Shown here: positions 51,139 to 60,300 of the stretch, piece by piece | How positions within the stretch are numbered: the first letter of the stretch is position 1 | Layout of the letters: every line of letters begins with the position of its first letter | Source: Microbacterium radiodurans | GTDB lineage: Bacteria; Actinomycetota; Actinomycetes; Actinomycetales; Microbacteriaceae | Reading direction: 5' to 3' | Assembly: GCF_008710705.1 (NCBI RefSeq) | Contig: NZ_VYRZ01000004.1 | Span: 91,754 to 155,753 of the forward strand | Length of the DNA stretch: 64,000 nucleotides | Program-made: the position numbers and the translations under genes | The notes under the pieces: generated by a model | What the model was told of the DNA's origin: nothing | Databases searched by the model: none | What the model saw: the letters and a program-made list of their open reading frames with translations, nothing else

Positions 51139-52326
51139 ATGACCGTCGCCGCATCCCTCCCTCCCGTTTCGCTGCGCTCGCGCATCTGGGGTGAGACCTG
51201 GCGCGTGGCCGTAGCGGCTCTGATCGGAATGCTGGCCTTCATCGTCAATTTCGGCTTGAGCGTGGATGCCGGCGCCGACGACATGTCGCTCCGCTTCGGC
51301 GGCCGGGTGCTTCTCGACGTCGCGGTGGGGCTCTGCGCCGTCCCCCTGCTTCTGCTCCGCCGCCACGCGCCGGTCACCGCGGCGATCGTCCTCGCCGCGT
51401 GCGGGACTGTGTCGGCGTTCGCGGTCCCCGCGGCGCTCCTGGCGCTCGCATCCCTCTCGACGCGTCGACGGCCACGAGAGATAGGAACCGTCGCCGGGGT
51501 CTGGATGCTCGGCGTGCTCGTGATCGCGTTGACGGGCTTCGACCTGGTCGGCATTCCGGTCACGGGCGGCGACCTCGTGGTGACGGTCGGCATCGTCGCG
51601 CTCGTCCTCGCCGGCGTGGTGGCCGTGGGTGTTTCGATCGGGGCCCGACGAGCGCTGATGGCGTCACTGCGCGAACGAGCCCAGCTCGTCGCCGAGGACC
51701 AACGGCTGCGCGAGGCCGCTGCTCGTGACCACGAGCGCGCTCGGATCGCCCACGAGATGCACGATGTGCTGGCGCACCGCCTGTCGCTGACCGCGATGCA
51801 CGCGAGCGCGCTGCGGCATCGGGCCGACCTCGACCCGGCCGAACGCCGGGCCGCCGTCGAGACGGTCGACGACAACGCTCGCGGCGCCCTGCGCGACCTG
51901 CGCGAGATTCTGACCGTGGTGCGTGACCCCGATTCGTCGACGCCCGACCGCCCACAGCCGACCCTCGCAGACCTCGACGCGCTCGTCCGCGACGAGAACG
52001 TCCGCCTGGAACGGGCCGTCGACACGTCTGGCCTGGCGCTCGTCGTGAGCCGTCACGCCTATCGCATCGTGCAGGAGTGCCTCACGAACGCGCGACGGCA
52101 TGCGCCGGGCATGCCCGTTGTGGTGCGCATCGATGGCACGCCGGGCGACGAGCTCCGCATCGCGGTGAGCAACGATCTGCAAGCGCCTCCCCCACCTGCT
52201 GCAGAGCACGGTTTCGGGTTGGTGGGCGTTAATGAGCGCGCCCGATCCATCGGCGGGTCGGTCACCATCGATCCCGGTCCGGACGAGTTCCGGGTCTCGG
52301 CCACACTGCCGTGGATGAGCGCATGA
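51139..52326 (+). CDS. Sensor histidine kinase (HisKA_3 family)
   Basis: 395 residues. Membrane region about 22-170 (five to six helices), coiled-coil linker about 172-200, DHp with His208 (RIAHEMHDVLAHRLSLTAMH), and HATPase domain (HGFGLVGVNERARSIGGSVT). TACGCT lies 7 bp before the ATG and no Shine-Dalgarno is seen, so it may be leaderless. Overlaps the response-regulator gene by 4 nt (ATGA). Signal unknown. Confidence 0.93.
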   Translation: MTVAASLPPVSLRSRIWGETWRVAVAALIGMLAFIVNFGLSVDAGADDMSLRFGGRVLLDVAVGLCAVPLLLLRRHAPVTAAIVLAACGTVSAFAVPAALLALASLSTRRRPREIGTVAGVWMLGVLVIALTGFDLVGIPVTGGDLVVTVGIVALVLAGVVAVGVSIGARRALMASLRERAQLVAEDQRLREAAARDHERARIAHEMHDVLAHRLSLTAMHASALRHRADLDPAERRAAVETVDDNARGALRDLREILTVVRDPDSSTPDRPQPTLADLDALVRDENVRLERAVDTSGLALVVSRHAYRIVQECLTNARRHAPGMPVVVRIDGTPGDELRIAVSNDLQAPPPPAAEHGFGLVGVNERARSIGGSVTIDPGPDEFRVSATLPWMSA

Positions 52327-53003
52327 CGGCCCCGGCGCGGGTCGATGTCGTCATCGTCGACGACGACCCGCGGGTGCGTTCGGGCTTGCGTCTCCTGCTG
52401 GGCACCGACCCGACGATTCGTGTCGTCGGCGAAGCTGGCGACGGCCTCGAAGCAGCGGAGGTGATCGCGCGGCATCGGCCCGACGTCGTTCTGATGGACA
52501 TCCGGATGCCGCGATGCGACGGCATCACCGCGACAGCTCGCGAGCTCCGCGCAAACCCCGCGCAGGCGATCATCGTGCTGACGACGTTCGACGCGGACGA
52601 GAACGTCGTGCGCGCTCTCCAGGCCGGCGCCCGGGGGTTCCTGCTGAAGGACGCTCCCCCGGCGGAGCTCGTCGCCGCCGTGCATGAGGCGGCGTCTGGG
52701 CGACCGGCCCTCGCCGCTCAGGTGCTCGAGCAGGTGATCCGCATCACGGCGCACCACGCGCAGCTGCCCAACAAGGCGGAGCGTCTCGCCGTCGCGTCGC
52801 TCACGCCGCGCGAACGGGAGGTCGCCGAAGCGCTGGCGCGCGGGGCGTCGAACGCCGCAATCGCAGCGCAGCTCTTCCTCTCCATCCCCACCGTGAAGAC
52901 GCATGTGGGCAGGATCCTGGCGAAGCTCGGCGTCGACAGCCGCGCCCAAGCGGCGACCGTTCTCGCGCGCGGGATGAGCCTGCCAGGCGAACAGGCCCCC
53001 TAG
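52323..53003 (+). CDS. NarL/LuxR-family response regulator
   Basis: 226 residues from ATG 52323, overlapping the kinase stop. Receiver with Asp13-Asp14 (IVDDD) and phospho-Asp59 (LMDIRMPR), Lys in FLLKDAPP. HTH about 155-220 (LTPREREVAEALARGASNAA, STVKTH-type helix IPTVKTHVGRILAKLGVDSR). Order kinase-regulator is the reverse of the pair at 44255-46041. It lies just upstream of the polysaccharide cluster, which it could control (inference). Confidence 0.94.
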   Translation: MTAPARVDVVIVDDDPRVRSGLRLLLGTDPTIRVVGEAGDGLEAAEVIARHRPDVVLMDIRMPRCDGITATARELRANPAQAIIVLTTFDADENVVRALQAGARGFLLKDAPPAELVAAVHEAASGRPALAAQVLEQVIRITAHHAQLPNKAERLAVASLTPREREVAEALARGASNAAIAAQLFLSIPTVKTHVGRILAKLGVDSRAQAATVLARGMSLPGEQAP

Positions 53004-53140
53004 TACTCATTACGAGTGCGATTACGACGCTCGGCGGACCGGCCAATCTCGGCTGACCGGCCATTTCCGGCGCTTGTCCCCCGGACGGCCGACATGGGAA
53101 AACGCCGTGAGACCGCTATCATCTTCGCGGGGGAAGGACA

Positions 53141-53170
53141 GTGTGACATTCGGTTTCTCGGATGTCACAC
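53141..53170. promoter_or_regulatory. Inverted repeat upstream of the exopolysaccharide cluster
   Basis: GTGTGACAT (53141-53149) and ATGTCACAC (53162-53170) are perfect inverted arms separated by 12 bp. A TTGACA (53173-53178) follows directly. The repeat is 62 bp before the first EPS gene and has no T-run, so an operator is more likely than a terminator. The whole 229-bp gap contains no gene. Confidence 0.55.
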
Positions 53171-53232
53171 GGTTGACACATGCTCCGGATAACGTCCCTC
53201 CCGCAACAACATGACTGCGAGAAGGGGGCGCT

Positions 53233-54753
53233 ATGCCGTACGACTTCTCCGTCACACCTGGACCGTCGCCGCTGACGCAGGCGGTGACGGTTTCGTCGAC
53301 CGCGCCGCGCGGTCCGCGGGACTGGCGCCGTCGCTACACGCGCGTGCTGTGGATCACCGACCTGCTCGTGCTCATCTGGGTCGTCTACGGCACCCAGATC
53401 GCCTGGTTCGGTCTCGGCAACGCGCAGCTTGCGATCAGCAACGACAACCGCATCACCGAGATCTCGTATTGGGTGACCTCGGCCGTGCTGATCGTCGCGT
53501 GGATGTGGACGCTGAGCCTCGCCGACACCCGCGACCACCGCATCATCGGCGTCGGTTCAGACGAGTATGCCCGCATCGCGCGCTCGAGCCTCTTCCTCTT
53601 CGGCGTCATCGCGATCATCGCCTTCCTGACGCAGATCGAGATCGCACGCGGCTTCCTGATCATCAGCCTCCCGATGGGAATCGCACTCCTCCTTTTCTCT
53701 CGCTGGCTCTGGCGCCAGTGGCTCGTCGCGCTTCGCAAGGGCGGGCAGTACTCCGCCCGTGTCTTGCTCGTCGGTTCGGAGGCGTCGGTTACCCATCTGG
53801 CACGTGAGCTGCAGCGCATGCCCGGCTCGGGCTACAGAGTGGTCGGAGCGTGCGTTCCTTCCGGCCGCGTCGCCGGCACCATCTACGGCACGAACATCCC
53901 AATCATGGGCAATGTGGATGCTGTGACGCAGGCGCTTCGGGCGACCGAAGCCGACACGGTCGCCGTCACCAGCACCGACGAACTGCCGCCCGACAAGGTG
54001 AAGCAGATCTCGTGGGATCTCGAGGCGGGCCGTCAGCACCTCGTTCTGGCGCCGAGCATCGTCGATGTCGCGGGCCCGCGCATTCAAATGCGCCCGGTAG
54101 CCGGGGTGCCGCTAATGCATGTCGAGACGCCGAAGTTCAGCAAGGGGCAGCTTTTCCTCAAGCGGGCGGTCGACATCGTGGCGAGCGCCCTCGGTGTCCT
54201 CGTGCTGAGCCCGCTTCTGCTGTTCTTGGCGATGAGCGTGCGTTTGTCGAGCCAGGGCCCGGTGTTCTTCCGGCAGAAGCGGATCGGCCTGAAGGGCCGC
54301 GAGTTCACGATGCTGAAGTTCCGGTCGATGGTCGTCAACGCCGAAGACCTGCTGGAGCCGCTGGCAAAGCAAGAGCGCGACTCGGGCAACGAGGTTCTCT
54401 TCAAGATGAAGAACGACCCCCGCGTCACACCGGTCGGGCGCGTAATGCGTCGATTCAGCCTCGACGAGCTCCCTCAGCTCTTCAACGTGCTTGGCGGCAC
54501 GATGTCGCTTGTCGGGCCGCGGCCTCCGCTTCCTCGTGAGGTTGCTCATTACGCCAGCCACGTGCACCGTCGTTTCCTCGTTAAGCCGGGCATCACGGGC
54601 CTATGGCAAGTGAGCGGGCGATCCGCGCTCTCGTGGGAGGAGACAGTACGTCTCGATCTGTCCTACGTGGAGAACTGGTCGCTGCTCGGCGACCTCGTCA
54701 TCGTCGCCCGAACCGCTCGCGCTGCCCTAGCCCCGGGGGACACGGCACATTGA
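53233..54753 (+). CDS. Polyprenyl-phosphate sugar phosphotransferase (WcaJ/WbaP-type, EPS initiation)
   Basis: 506 residues, ATG with GAAGGGGGCGCT upstream. Four membrane helices about 35-160, a CoA-binding-like domain about 170-300, a fifth helix about 315-340 and the catalytic Bac_transf domain to the end. Conserved motifs: GPVFFRQKRIGLKGREFTML, LKFRSM, RRFSLDELPQLFNVLGGTMS, GPRPPLPREV, KPGITGLWQVSGRS. It transfers a sugar-1-phosphate to undecaprenyl phosphate to start repeat-unit assembly. First gene of the cluster and coupled to the next. Confidence 0.95.
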   Translation: MPYDFSVTPGPSPLTQAVTVSSTAPRGPRDWRRRYTRVLWITDLLVLIWVVYGTQIAWFGLGNAQLAISNDNRITEISYWVTSAVLIVAWMWTLSLADTRDHRIIGVGSDEYARIARSSLFLFGVIAIIAFLTQIEIARGFLIISLPMGIALLLFSRWLWRQWLVALRKGGQYSARVLLVGSEASVTHLARELQRMPGSGYRVVGACVPSGRVAGTIYGTNIPIMGNVDAVTQALRATEADTVAVTSTDELPPDKVKQISWDLEAGRQHLVLAPSIVDVAGPRIQMRPVAGVPLMHVETPKFSKGQLFLKRAVDIVASALGVLVLSPLLLFLAMSVRLSSQGPVFFRQKRIGLKGREFTMLKFRSMVVNAEDLLEPLAKQERDSGNEVLFKMKNDPRVTPVGRVMRRFSLDELPQLFNVLGGTMSLVGPRPPLPREVAHYASHVHRRFLVKPGITGLWQVSGRSALSWEETVRLDLSYVENWSLLGDLVIVARTARAALAPGDTAH

Positions 54754-55817
54754 CTACCCGCACTGCGTCGACGCGACGCCCCCCGCGAGATCGAACTCCC
54801 TCCCAAAGACGCCTACGCGTGCTCCAGTCGGTTGTCGGACCAGGCGCGTCGATCAAATACATCGATCAAGTAGTTCGCTACGCACCTCCGAACGTCGAGT
54901 TCATCTACTTCAGCTGGAGAGCAGCGCTGACGCAGCGCTTTGACGTCTTTCACGTGCATTGGCCCGAGGTTCTCATCCGCCCCCGGGCGGGAGGATCGAT
55001 GTGGCTGCGGTCGGCCCTAGCTCATCTACTCCTCTGGCGCCTTCGACTGTCACGTATCGCGGTGGTCCGGACCCTCCACAACGTCCGGCCGCATAACGCA
55101 GTGACGCGACGCCAGGAGAGGTTCCTCCTGAAGCTCGATGCCGTCACGGACACGTTCGTGCACCTGAACGGCTGCTCGCCGACATCGCCGGGCGCTATCC
55201 ATGCTCGCATTCCTCACGGCGACTACCGCGAGCAGTTCGGATCCACGGAGCCGGCGGATTATCGGCCCGGGCGATTCCTCGTTATCGGGCGCATCGAACC
55301 CTATAAGGGTGTCGACCGATTCCTCGCAACTTTTGCGCGTTCGGGCATAGCCGGCGAGGAGTGTCGCGTGGTGGGGTCAGCGCCCGAGGGCCTCCGCACG
55401 ACCCTGGAAAGCCAGATCTCCTCATGGTCGCGCGCGGACGTGAATGTGAGCGCTCGCTTCGAGTTCGTATCCGACGCCGAGATGGCAGACGAGATCACAT
55501 CGGCGCAAGTGATCGTTCTGCCGTACGAAGAAATGCTCAACAGCGGGATCGCCCTCGTTGCGCTGTCGTTGGGTCGGCCGATTCTCGTTCCGCGGAACTG
55601 CGCTAACACCGAGCTCGCACACGAGGCGGGTCCCGAGTGGGTCATCCAGTACGACGGAGCCTTCGGAGAGGACGCCCTCAAAGCGGCGAGGAGTGCCAGC
55701 CCGCAATCGCCTGATTCGCGACCCAATCTCGATGGTCGAGACTGGAGGTCCGTGGCGGAACGGTACGCGGAGGTCTTCCGGTCAGCGCGGCACGTTCGAA
55801 AGTCGAGCAACGTATGA
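54750..55817 (+). CDS. Glycosyltransferase (GT-B fold)
   Basis: 355 residues if started at TTG 54750, which overlaps the preceding stop (TTGA) with GGGGGA nearby; a GTG at about 54819 opening VLQSVVGPG is an equally plausible start. N-terminal half has FHVHWPEVLIRP and RTLHNVRPH, typical of GT4-like acceptor domains. The C-terminal half has FLVIGRIEPYKGVDRFLATF and the nucleotide-sugar loop VIVLPYEEMLNSGIALVALS. Adds a sugar to the lipid-linked unit; donor unknown. Confidence 0.88.
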   Translation: MTTRTASTRRPPRDRTPSQRRLRVLQSVVGPGASIKYIDQVVRYAPPNVEFIYFSWRAALTQRFDVFHVHWPEVLIRPRAGGSMWLRSALAHLLLWRLRLSRIAVVRTLHNVRPHNAVTRRQERFLLKLDAVTDTFVHLNGCSPTSPGAIHARIPHGDYREQFGSTEPADYRPGRFLVIGRIEPYKGVDRFLATFARSGIAGEECRVVGSAPEGLRTTLESQISSWSRADVNVSARFEFVSDAEMADEITSAQVIVLPYEEMLNSGIALVALSLGRPILVPRNCANTELAHEAGPEWVIQYDGAFGEDALKAARSASPQSPDSRPNLDGRDWRSVAERYAEVFRSARHVRKSSNV

Positions 55818-55918
55818 TCCCGACCCCACAGCGCACCACTTCATTCCCGCCCGACATCGCGGTGTCGAGCGCGGGTTCCCGGTCCGTCGAAGGACCACGC
55901 CACGGAGGGGCGCAATGA
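55814..55918 (+). CDS. 34-codon mini-ORF coupled at both ends
   Basis: ATG 55814 overlaps the stop of the upstream glycosyltransferase (ATGA), and its own TGA (55916-55918) overlaps the ATG of the next gene (ATGA). Product MIPTPQRTTSFPPDIAVSSA and 14 more residues, no domain. It fills the 97 bp between two large genes, so it may serve as a translational relay. Expression as a peptide is unproven. Confidence 0.45.
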   Translation: MIPTPQRTTSFPPDIAVSSAGSRSVEGPRHGGAQ

Positions 55919-57207
55919 GCTTGGCCTCGAGAACCGCCGCCCGCACGCCCGCGTCAGAACCACCGGCATCGCCCGATTCGCAGCCACGCTCCCTCGCGGC
56001 CAAGCTATTCCTGGGGCTCCTCTTCCTGCGTCTCGTCGCGGATGCCGCCTTTCTTCCCGGCGGGGTTCAGACGCTCACGAATCAAGCCGTCATCTTCGGC
56101 GCTATCGCTGCTGGGGTCGTCCTCTTCCTTCGTAAGCTCAATCGCGCGACGCTCTCGGCCTCGGGGCTCATCTTCCTCGTCGTCTTCGCATGGTTCCTTG
56201 TCGCTGTCGGCGACGCCGGCTTCAGTCAGCCGTTACTGAGTGCCGCGCTCCGCTTTTCAGCGCTTATCGGAATGGCCGCGCTCGCATTCACTTCGGTGAG
56301 GGCGCTAGGGGGGCCTCGATTTGCGACAAACCTGCTCTGGGTCTCATTCCCCTTCGTACTCGCCTTGGCACTCGGGACCGTATCCCGTTCTCCTCTCTTG
56401 TTCTCCCCGGGTACCGGTCGAGCATTTGGCACGTTCAATCACACGAACTCGGCCGCCAGTTTCGTCGCCGTCTTTGTACTCCTGTGCCTCTACCTCCTCT
56501 TCCGCCAGCGGAGACTGAGGTATGCATTCGCGCTCGTAGTCGGGCTGTTCGCCGTGGTAGGAACCCTCAGCCTCGGCGGCCTGTCCGCCCTTGCCGCCGG
56601 GCTCGTCGTCATGCTCGTAGCTTCGAACCTGTCCATCGGCGCCAAACTCGGCTCTCTGATCGCTGCGCTGATGGTCGGTGGGATCGTCATCGCAGGTGGC
56701 GCACTCGACTCGCGGCTGGAACAACTCGAGACCACCGTCTCGTTCGATGACGCGAGTTCCGCGACGTCCACGAACAGTCTCGACTGGCGCTTCTACAACT
56801 GGAGGCGCTTCCTCGCGCTCTGGGAGGAGCGCCCGCTTTTTGGCTGGGGTCTCGGACGGGGGGACTACGACCTGCAACCGATCGGTAAGCAGCCGCACAA
56901 CGAGTACGTGCGAGCCCTCTTGGAGACAGGCATCGTCGGGACGACGATCATAGCTCTCGCGCTAGCGATGGTTCTCGTCTCATTGCTGGCCAAGAAGGAC
57001 GTCGATCACTGGGGGCGTGCTCTGGCGATTGCAGCGTTGACGACGCTTCTCGTCAACGCTGTTGCTTCGAACACCACCTCCTACGCGCCCACGATGATGC
57101 TCGCGATCGCGGTCTGGGCGGCCGGATCCGATCGTCTGCAGATCAGTTCGTCGGACTCCATCGCATCGGGCTCCGTCAACCCCTCAAGCAAACGAAGGGC
57201 TCGTTGA
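55915..57207 (+). CDS. O-antigen ligase/polymerase-like membrane protein (Wzy/WaaL family)
   Basis: 430 residues, ATG with GGAGGGGCGCA upstream. About 11 membrane helices. The family's periplasmic loop is visible between the last helices, with Arg-rich WRFYNWRRFLALWEERPLFG, WGLGRGDY and the conserved H-N-x-Y motif (QPHNEYVRALLETGIVG). Polymerises or ligates lipid-linked repeat units outside the membrane. No Wzx flippase is seen within the window; it may lie beyond the edge. Confidence 0.9.
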   Translation: MSLASRTAARTPASEPPASPDSQPRSLAAKLFLGLLFLRLVADAAFLPGGVQTLTNQAVIFGAIAAGVVLFLRKLNRATLSASGLIFLVVFAWFLVAVGDAGFSQPLLSAALRFSALIGMAALAFTSVRALGGPRFATNLLWVSFPFVLALALGTVSRSPLLFSPGTGRAFGTFNHTNSAASFVAVFVLLCLYLLFRQRRLRYAFALVVGLFAVVGTLSLGGLSALAAGLVVMLVASNLSIGAKLGSLIAALMVGGIVIAGGALDSRLEQLETTVSFDDASSATSTNSLDWRFYNWRRFLALWEERPLFGWGLGRGDYDLQPIGKQPHNEYVRALLETGIVGTTIIALALAMVLVSLLAKKDVDHWGRALAIAALTTLLVNAVASNTTSYAPTMMLAIAVWAAGSDRLQISSSDSIASGSVNPSSKRRAR

Positions 57208-57209
57208 GC

Positions 57210-58175
57210 ATGAATGAGGATTTGACTGAACCGATCTTCCCTCCCGAGGCGCGGCTAGTGCTCGTCGCGTCGACCGGCGGACATTTGGAGCAGTTGCATC
57301 GCTGGGCGACCCGCTGGGGCATCGCGTCCAACCAGCTGCATTGGGTGACGTTTTCAAACGAACAGAGTCGTTCCCTCCTCGCCGGGAGCAACGTGACGTT
57401 CGTGGACTACGTTCGCCCCCGAGATGTTGTCGGAACGCTCCGGACAGTGCGGCCGATACGAGACGCGGCGATGGAGCTACGAGCGACTGCGGTTGTAAGT
57501 ACCGGAGCTGCGGTCGCGGTCTCAGCCGCCATCGCCTCCCGCGTCGCCGGCGTTCCGTTCACCTATATCGAATCGTTGGCCCGGGTAGATCGACTATCGA
57601 TGACGGCTCGCATCCTGATGCGATTCCCTCGAATCAGACGGTTCGTGCAGTCTGAACGGCTGAGCTCGAGATCTTTCAAGCACGCGGGCTCCATCCTCGA
57701 CGACTTCCGCACTGAGACCGTCACCCCGCGCGCTCACCACGAAAGGCTCCGCGTGTTCGTGACCGTGGGCACGATCCGGCCCTATGGGTTCGATCGTCTG
57801 CTTGAGGCCGTCGACCGTGCGACCGTGAACGACGAGGTCTATTGGCAGACCGGTGAGTCGCAGTACCAGCCCACCCATGGAACTGTCATCCGCGCCATGC
57901 CCCGCGCCGAACTGATCGAGCATCTGGAGGCGAGCGACGTCGTCGTCGCCCATGCCGGCGTCGGGTCGATTCTCTCCTCGCTCGCGGCAGGCCGTGTCCC
58001 CCTGGTCGCTGCTCGGTCGAAGAAGTACGGCGAACACATTGATGACCACCAGCTCGACATCGCCAACCTGCTTGCCCACCGCGGCTTAGTGAAACTCACC
58101 GACATTCATTCCCTCACGCGGGACGACCTCGTCTCGGCAACGGGCCTAACTAGTAAGGCGGACGTCAGCAACTGA
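57210..58175 (+). CDS. Fused Alg14/Alg13-type glycosyltransferase
   Basis: 321 residues from ATG 57210; a TTG at 57204 overlapping the preceding stop is possible. Residues about 12-150 are Alg14-like (VASTGGHLEQLHRW; STGAAVAVSAAIASRVAGVP); residues about 175-315 are Alg13-like (VFVTVGTIRPYGFDRLLEAV; VVAHAGVGSILSSLAAGRVP). In streptococci and rhizobia the two halves are usually separate proteins (e.g. CpsF/CpsG) transferring the second sugar to the lipid carrier; here they are one chain. Confidence 0.9.
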   Translation: MNEDLTEPIFPPEARLVLVASTGGHLEQLHRWATRWGIASNQLHWVTFSNEQSRSLLAGSNVTFVDYVRPRDVVGTLRTVRPIRDAAMELRATAVVSTGAAVAVSAAIASRVAGVPFTYIESLARVDRLSMTARILMRFPRIRRFVQSERLSSRSFKHAGSILDDFRTETVTPRAHHERLRVFVTVGTIRPYGFDRLLEAVDRATVNDEVYWQTGESQYQPTHGTVIRAMPRAELIEHLEASDVVVAHAGVGSILSSLAAGRVPLVAARSKKYGEHIDDHQLDIANLLAHRGLVKLTDIHSLTRDDLVSATGLTSKADVSN

Positions 58176-59326
58176 TGTTCAACACGACACTCGACCTCGG
58201 CGCCCGATCCCGTCTCCTTATCCACAAGTTCGACCCCGAGACGCCTGCACCCGGAGGCATCGACACATGCATTCGCGGAATCATCAAGTACAGCGATCCT
58301 GACGAGTCCCTCGCAATCGTCGGAGTCGAAGGCGGGCCCAGCGGGCGCAGGGCCCTTGGCACGTGGCGTCCGGTCGAGCTGTACGGCCGACGGTTTCAGT
58401 TCATGGCGGTGGCGCCCCTTGACCCGGGCAATCAGGTTCGCCGCCTGCCACACTCTCTTCGTATCGGCGCGGGCCTTGTTCGATACAAAGGCCAGTTGCC
58501 CAAAGCTGCATACGTGCAGACACATCGCGCAGATCTCGGACTGCTCGCCTCCACAATCCTGAGCGGTCGCCACGACTACTTCATCCACACCCAGGAGTCC
58601 GGCATCCTCGGTTCCGAATCGGACTCGTTCTGGAAGCGTGCTGCTCCGGTGCATCGTTCCGTTGAAAAGACGGTGGTAAAACGCGCTCATCGAGTGCGTG
58701 TGTTCAACCCCACGTACGCCGAGCGGGTCAAGGAGTGGAACAGCGCGACGATGGCTTCGCCCACATGGTGGGATCCCGAGCTGATACCTGAGCGCAGAAC
58801 CGACTCTCCCAGGGGCCGCAATCTCCTCTGGGTGGGGCGGTTGGAGCAGCCGAAGGTACCTTCGCTTGCGCTCGCTGCGCTGAGTCGCCTCACCGAGGCT
58901 GAACCCACGGCGGGGTGGAAGCTCAGGATGGTAGGGGCTGGGAACCTCGAGACCGAGCTCCGACGGATCGCGAAGCAGATGGGCGTTTCCGAGCACGTGG
59001 AATTCGTGGGTCGACTGAATCCGCACGAGGTCATGGACGAAATGGCACGTGCATCGATTCTTCTTATGACCTCCGTCGCGGGGTACGAGGGTTTCCCGCG
59101 TGTTCTTGTCGAAGGACTCGCGAACGGCTTGTCGGCCGTCGTGACCGAGGGGGCCGATACCGGCTCCCTGGTCGCAGACGGCGTGAATGGCTACCGCGTG
59201 ACGCCCGATGCTTCCGAGTTCGCATCCCGCATCTCGCAGGCCCTGGCGCTGAGTGCGACTGATTCACGCCGGTCTGTCGAGCACCTGTCTGCGCCGCGGG
59301 TCGTGCGCGCCCTGTACGAACGATGA
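58175..59326 (+). CDS. Glycosyltransferase family 4
   Basis: 383 residues; ATG overlaps the preceding stop by one base (TGATG). N-terminal PAPGGIDTCIRGIIKY is the donor-side glycine loop. C-terminal Rossmann domain has LLWVGRLEQPKVPSLALAAL, MVGAGNLETELRRIA, and the E-x7-E signature in GYEGFPRVLVEGLANGLSAV. Sugar unknown. Confidence 0.93.
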   Translation: MFNTTLDLGARSRLLIHKFDPETPAPGGIDTCIRGIIKYSDPDESLAIVGVEGGPSGRRALGTWRPVELYGRRFQFMAVAPLDPGNQVRRLPHSLRIGAGLVRYKGQLPKAAYVQTHRADLGLLASTILSGRHDYFIHTQESGILGSESDSFWKRAAPVHRSVEKTVVKRAHRVRVFNPTYAERVKEWNSATMASPTWWDPELIPERRTDSPRGRNLLWVGRLEQPKVPSLALAALSRLTEAEPTAGWKLRMVGAGNLETELRRIAKQMGVSEHVEFVGRLNPHEVMDEMARASILLMTSVAGYEGFPRVLVEGLANGLSAVVTEGADTGSLVADGVNGYRVTPDASEFASRISQALALSATDSRRSVEHLSAPRVVRALYER

Positions 59327-59346
59327 CACCAGTAGAAGAGAAGACG

Positions 59347-60300
59347 ATGAAAGTACTAATCACCGGCGCCGCCGGTTTTGTCGGGAGCCGCATCGCCCGC
59401 CGCGCATTGGCAGAGGGTCATCAGGTGGTGGGAGTCGACGCACTCACCGACTATTACGACCCGGAGATCAAGCGTCGCAACGTGAAGCTCCTCACGGGAT
59501 CGAACTTCGAGTTCGTCGCGGGCGACTTGCTCGACCAAGACCTGAAGTCGCTGCTCGATGGCGTCAACGTGATTTTTCATCAAGCTGGTCAGCCGGGTGT
59601 ACGCAGCTCGTGGGGTCGCGATTTCGAGATCTACCTGCGCGCCAACATCGCCGCCACTCAGCAGCTCCTTGAGGCCGCCGTCGGTAGCCAATCCCTCCGT
59701 GCCATGGTGTACGCGTCGTCTTCGTCCGTCTACGGCGACGCAGAGAACTACCCAACGCTGGAGTCGGACCGGCCGATGCCGGTGAGCCCATACGGCGTCA
59801 GCAAACTTGCGGCTGAGCACCTCTGCACGCTTTACGCGCGAAACTTCGGGGTTCCGACCGTCTCGCTCCGCTACTTCACGGTCTACGGGCCCGGCCAGCG
59901 CCCCGACATGGCGTTCACTCGTTTCTGCAAAGCGGCCGTGACTGGCTCGCCGATCACCCTCTACGGCGACGGTGAACAGATCCGAGATTTCACTTTCGTC
60001 GACGACATCGTCGAGGCGAACTTCGCGGCTGGCTTCGGCCAGGTGGAACCCGGATCCGTTTTCAATGTCGCGGGCGGGAGCAATGTCTCGGTCAACGAGG
60101 TCATCAGGACCCTTGAGGAGTTGTCCGATGAATCTATTCAGATCGATCGGCGCGACGCCGTCAGCGGTGATGTCCGGCGGACGAGCGGAAGCACGGCTGC
60201 CATCCAATCCGCGCTCGGTTGGTCACCGAAAGTGAGCCTCAAGGAGGGCCTCGCCGCTCAGTTCGAGTGGGCGCGCGAAAGCTTCGGGACGGCGACATGA
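59347..60300 (+). CDS. NAD-dependent sugar-nucleotide epimerase/dehydratase
   Basis: 317 residues from ATG 59347 (MKVLITGAAGFVGSRIA), chosen for the typical N-terminus with AGAAGAG upstream; ATG 59323, overlapping the preceding stop (ATGA), would add 8 residues. Short-chain epimerase with GAAGFVG nucleotide loop, SSSSVYG, catalytic Tyr-x3-Lys (YGVSK) and RYFTVYGPGQRPDMAF. Closest in feel to UDP-glucuronate 4-epimerases, which would fit the UDP-glucose dehydrogenase gene at the window end. UDP-galactose formation is the alternative. Confidence 0.92.
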   Translation: MKVLITGAAGFVGSRIARRALAEGHQVVGVDALTDYYDPEIKRRNVKLLTGSNFEFVAGDLLDQDLKSLLDGVNVIFHQAGQPGVRSSWGRDFEIYLRANIAATQQLLEAAVGSQSLRAMVYASSSSVYGDAENYPTLESDRPMPVSPYGVSKLAAEHLCTLYARNFGVPTVSLRYFTVYGPGQRPDMAFTRFCKAAVTGSPITLYGDGEQIRDFTFVDDIVEANFAAGFGQVEPGSVFNVAGGSNVSVNEVIRTLEELSDESIQIDRRDAVSGDVRRTSGSTAAIQSALGWSPKVSLKEGLAAQFEWARESFGTAT

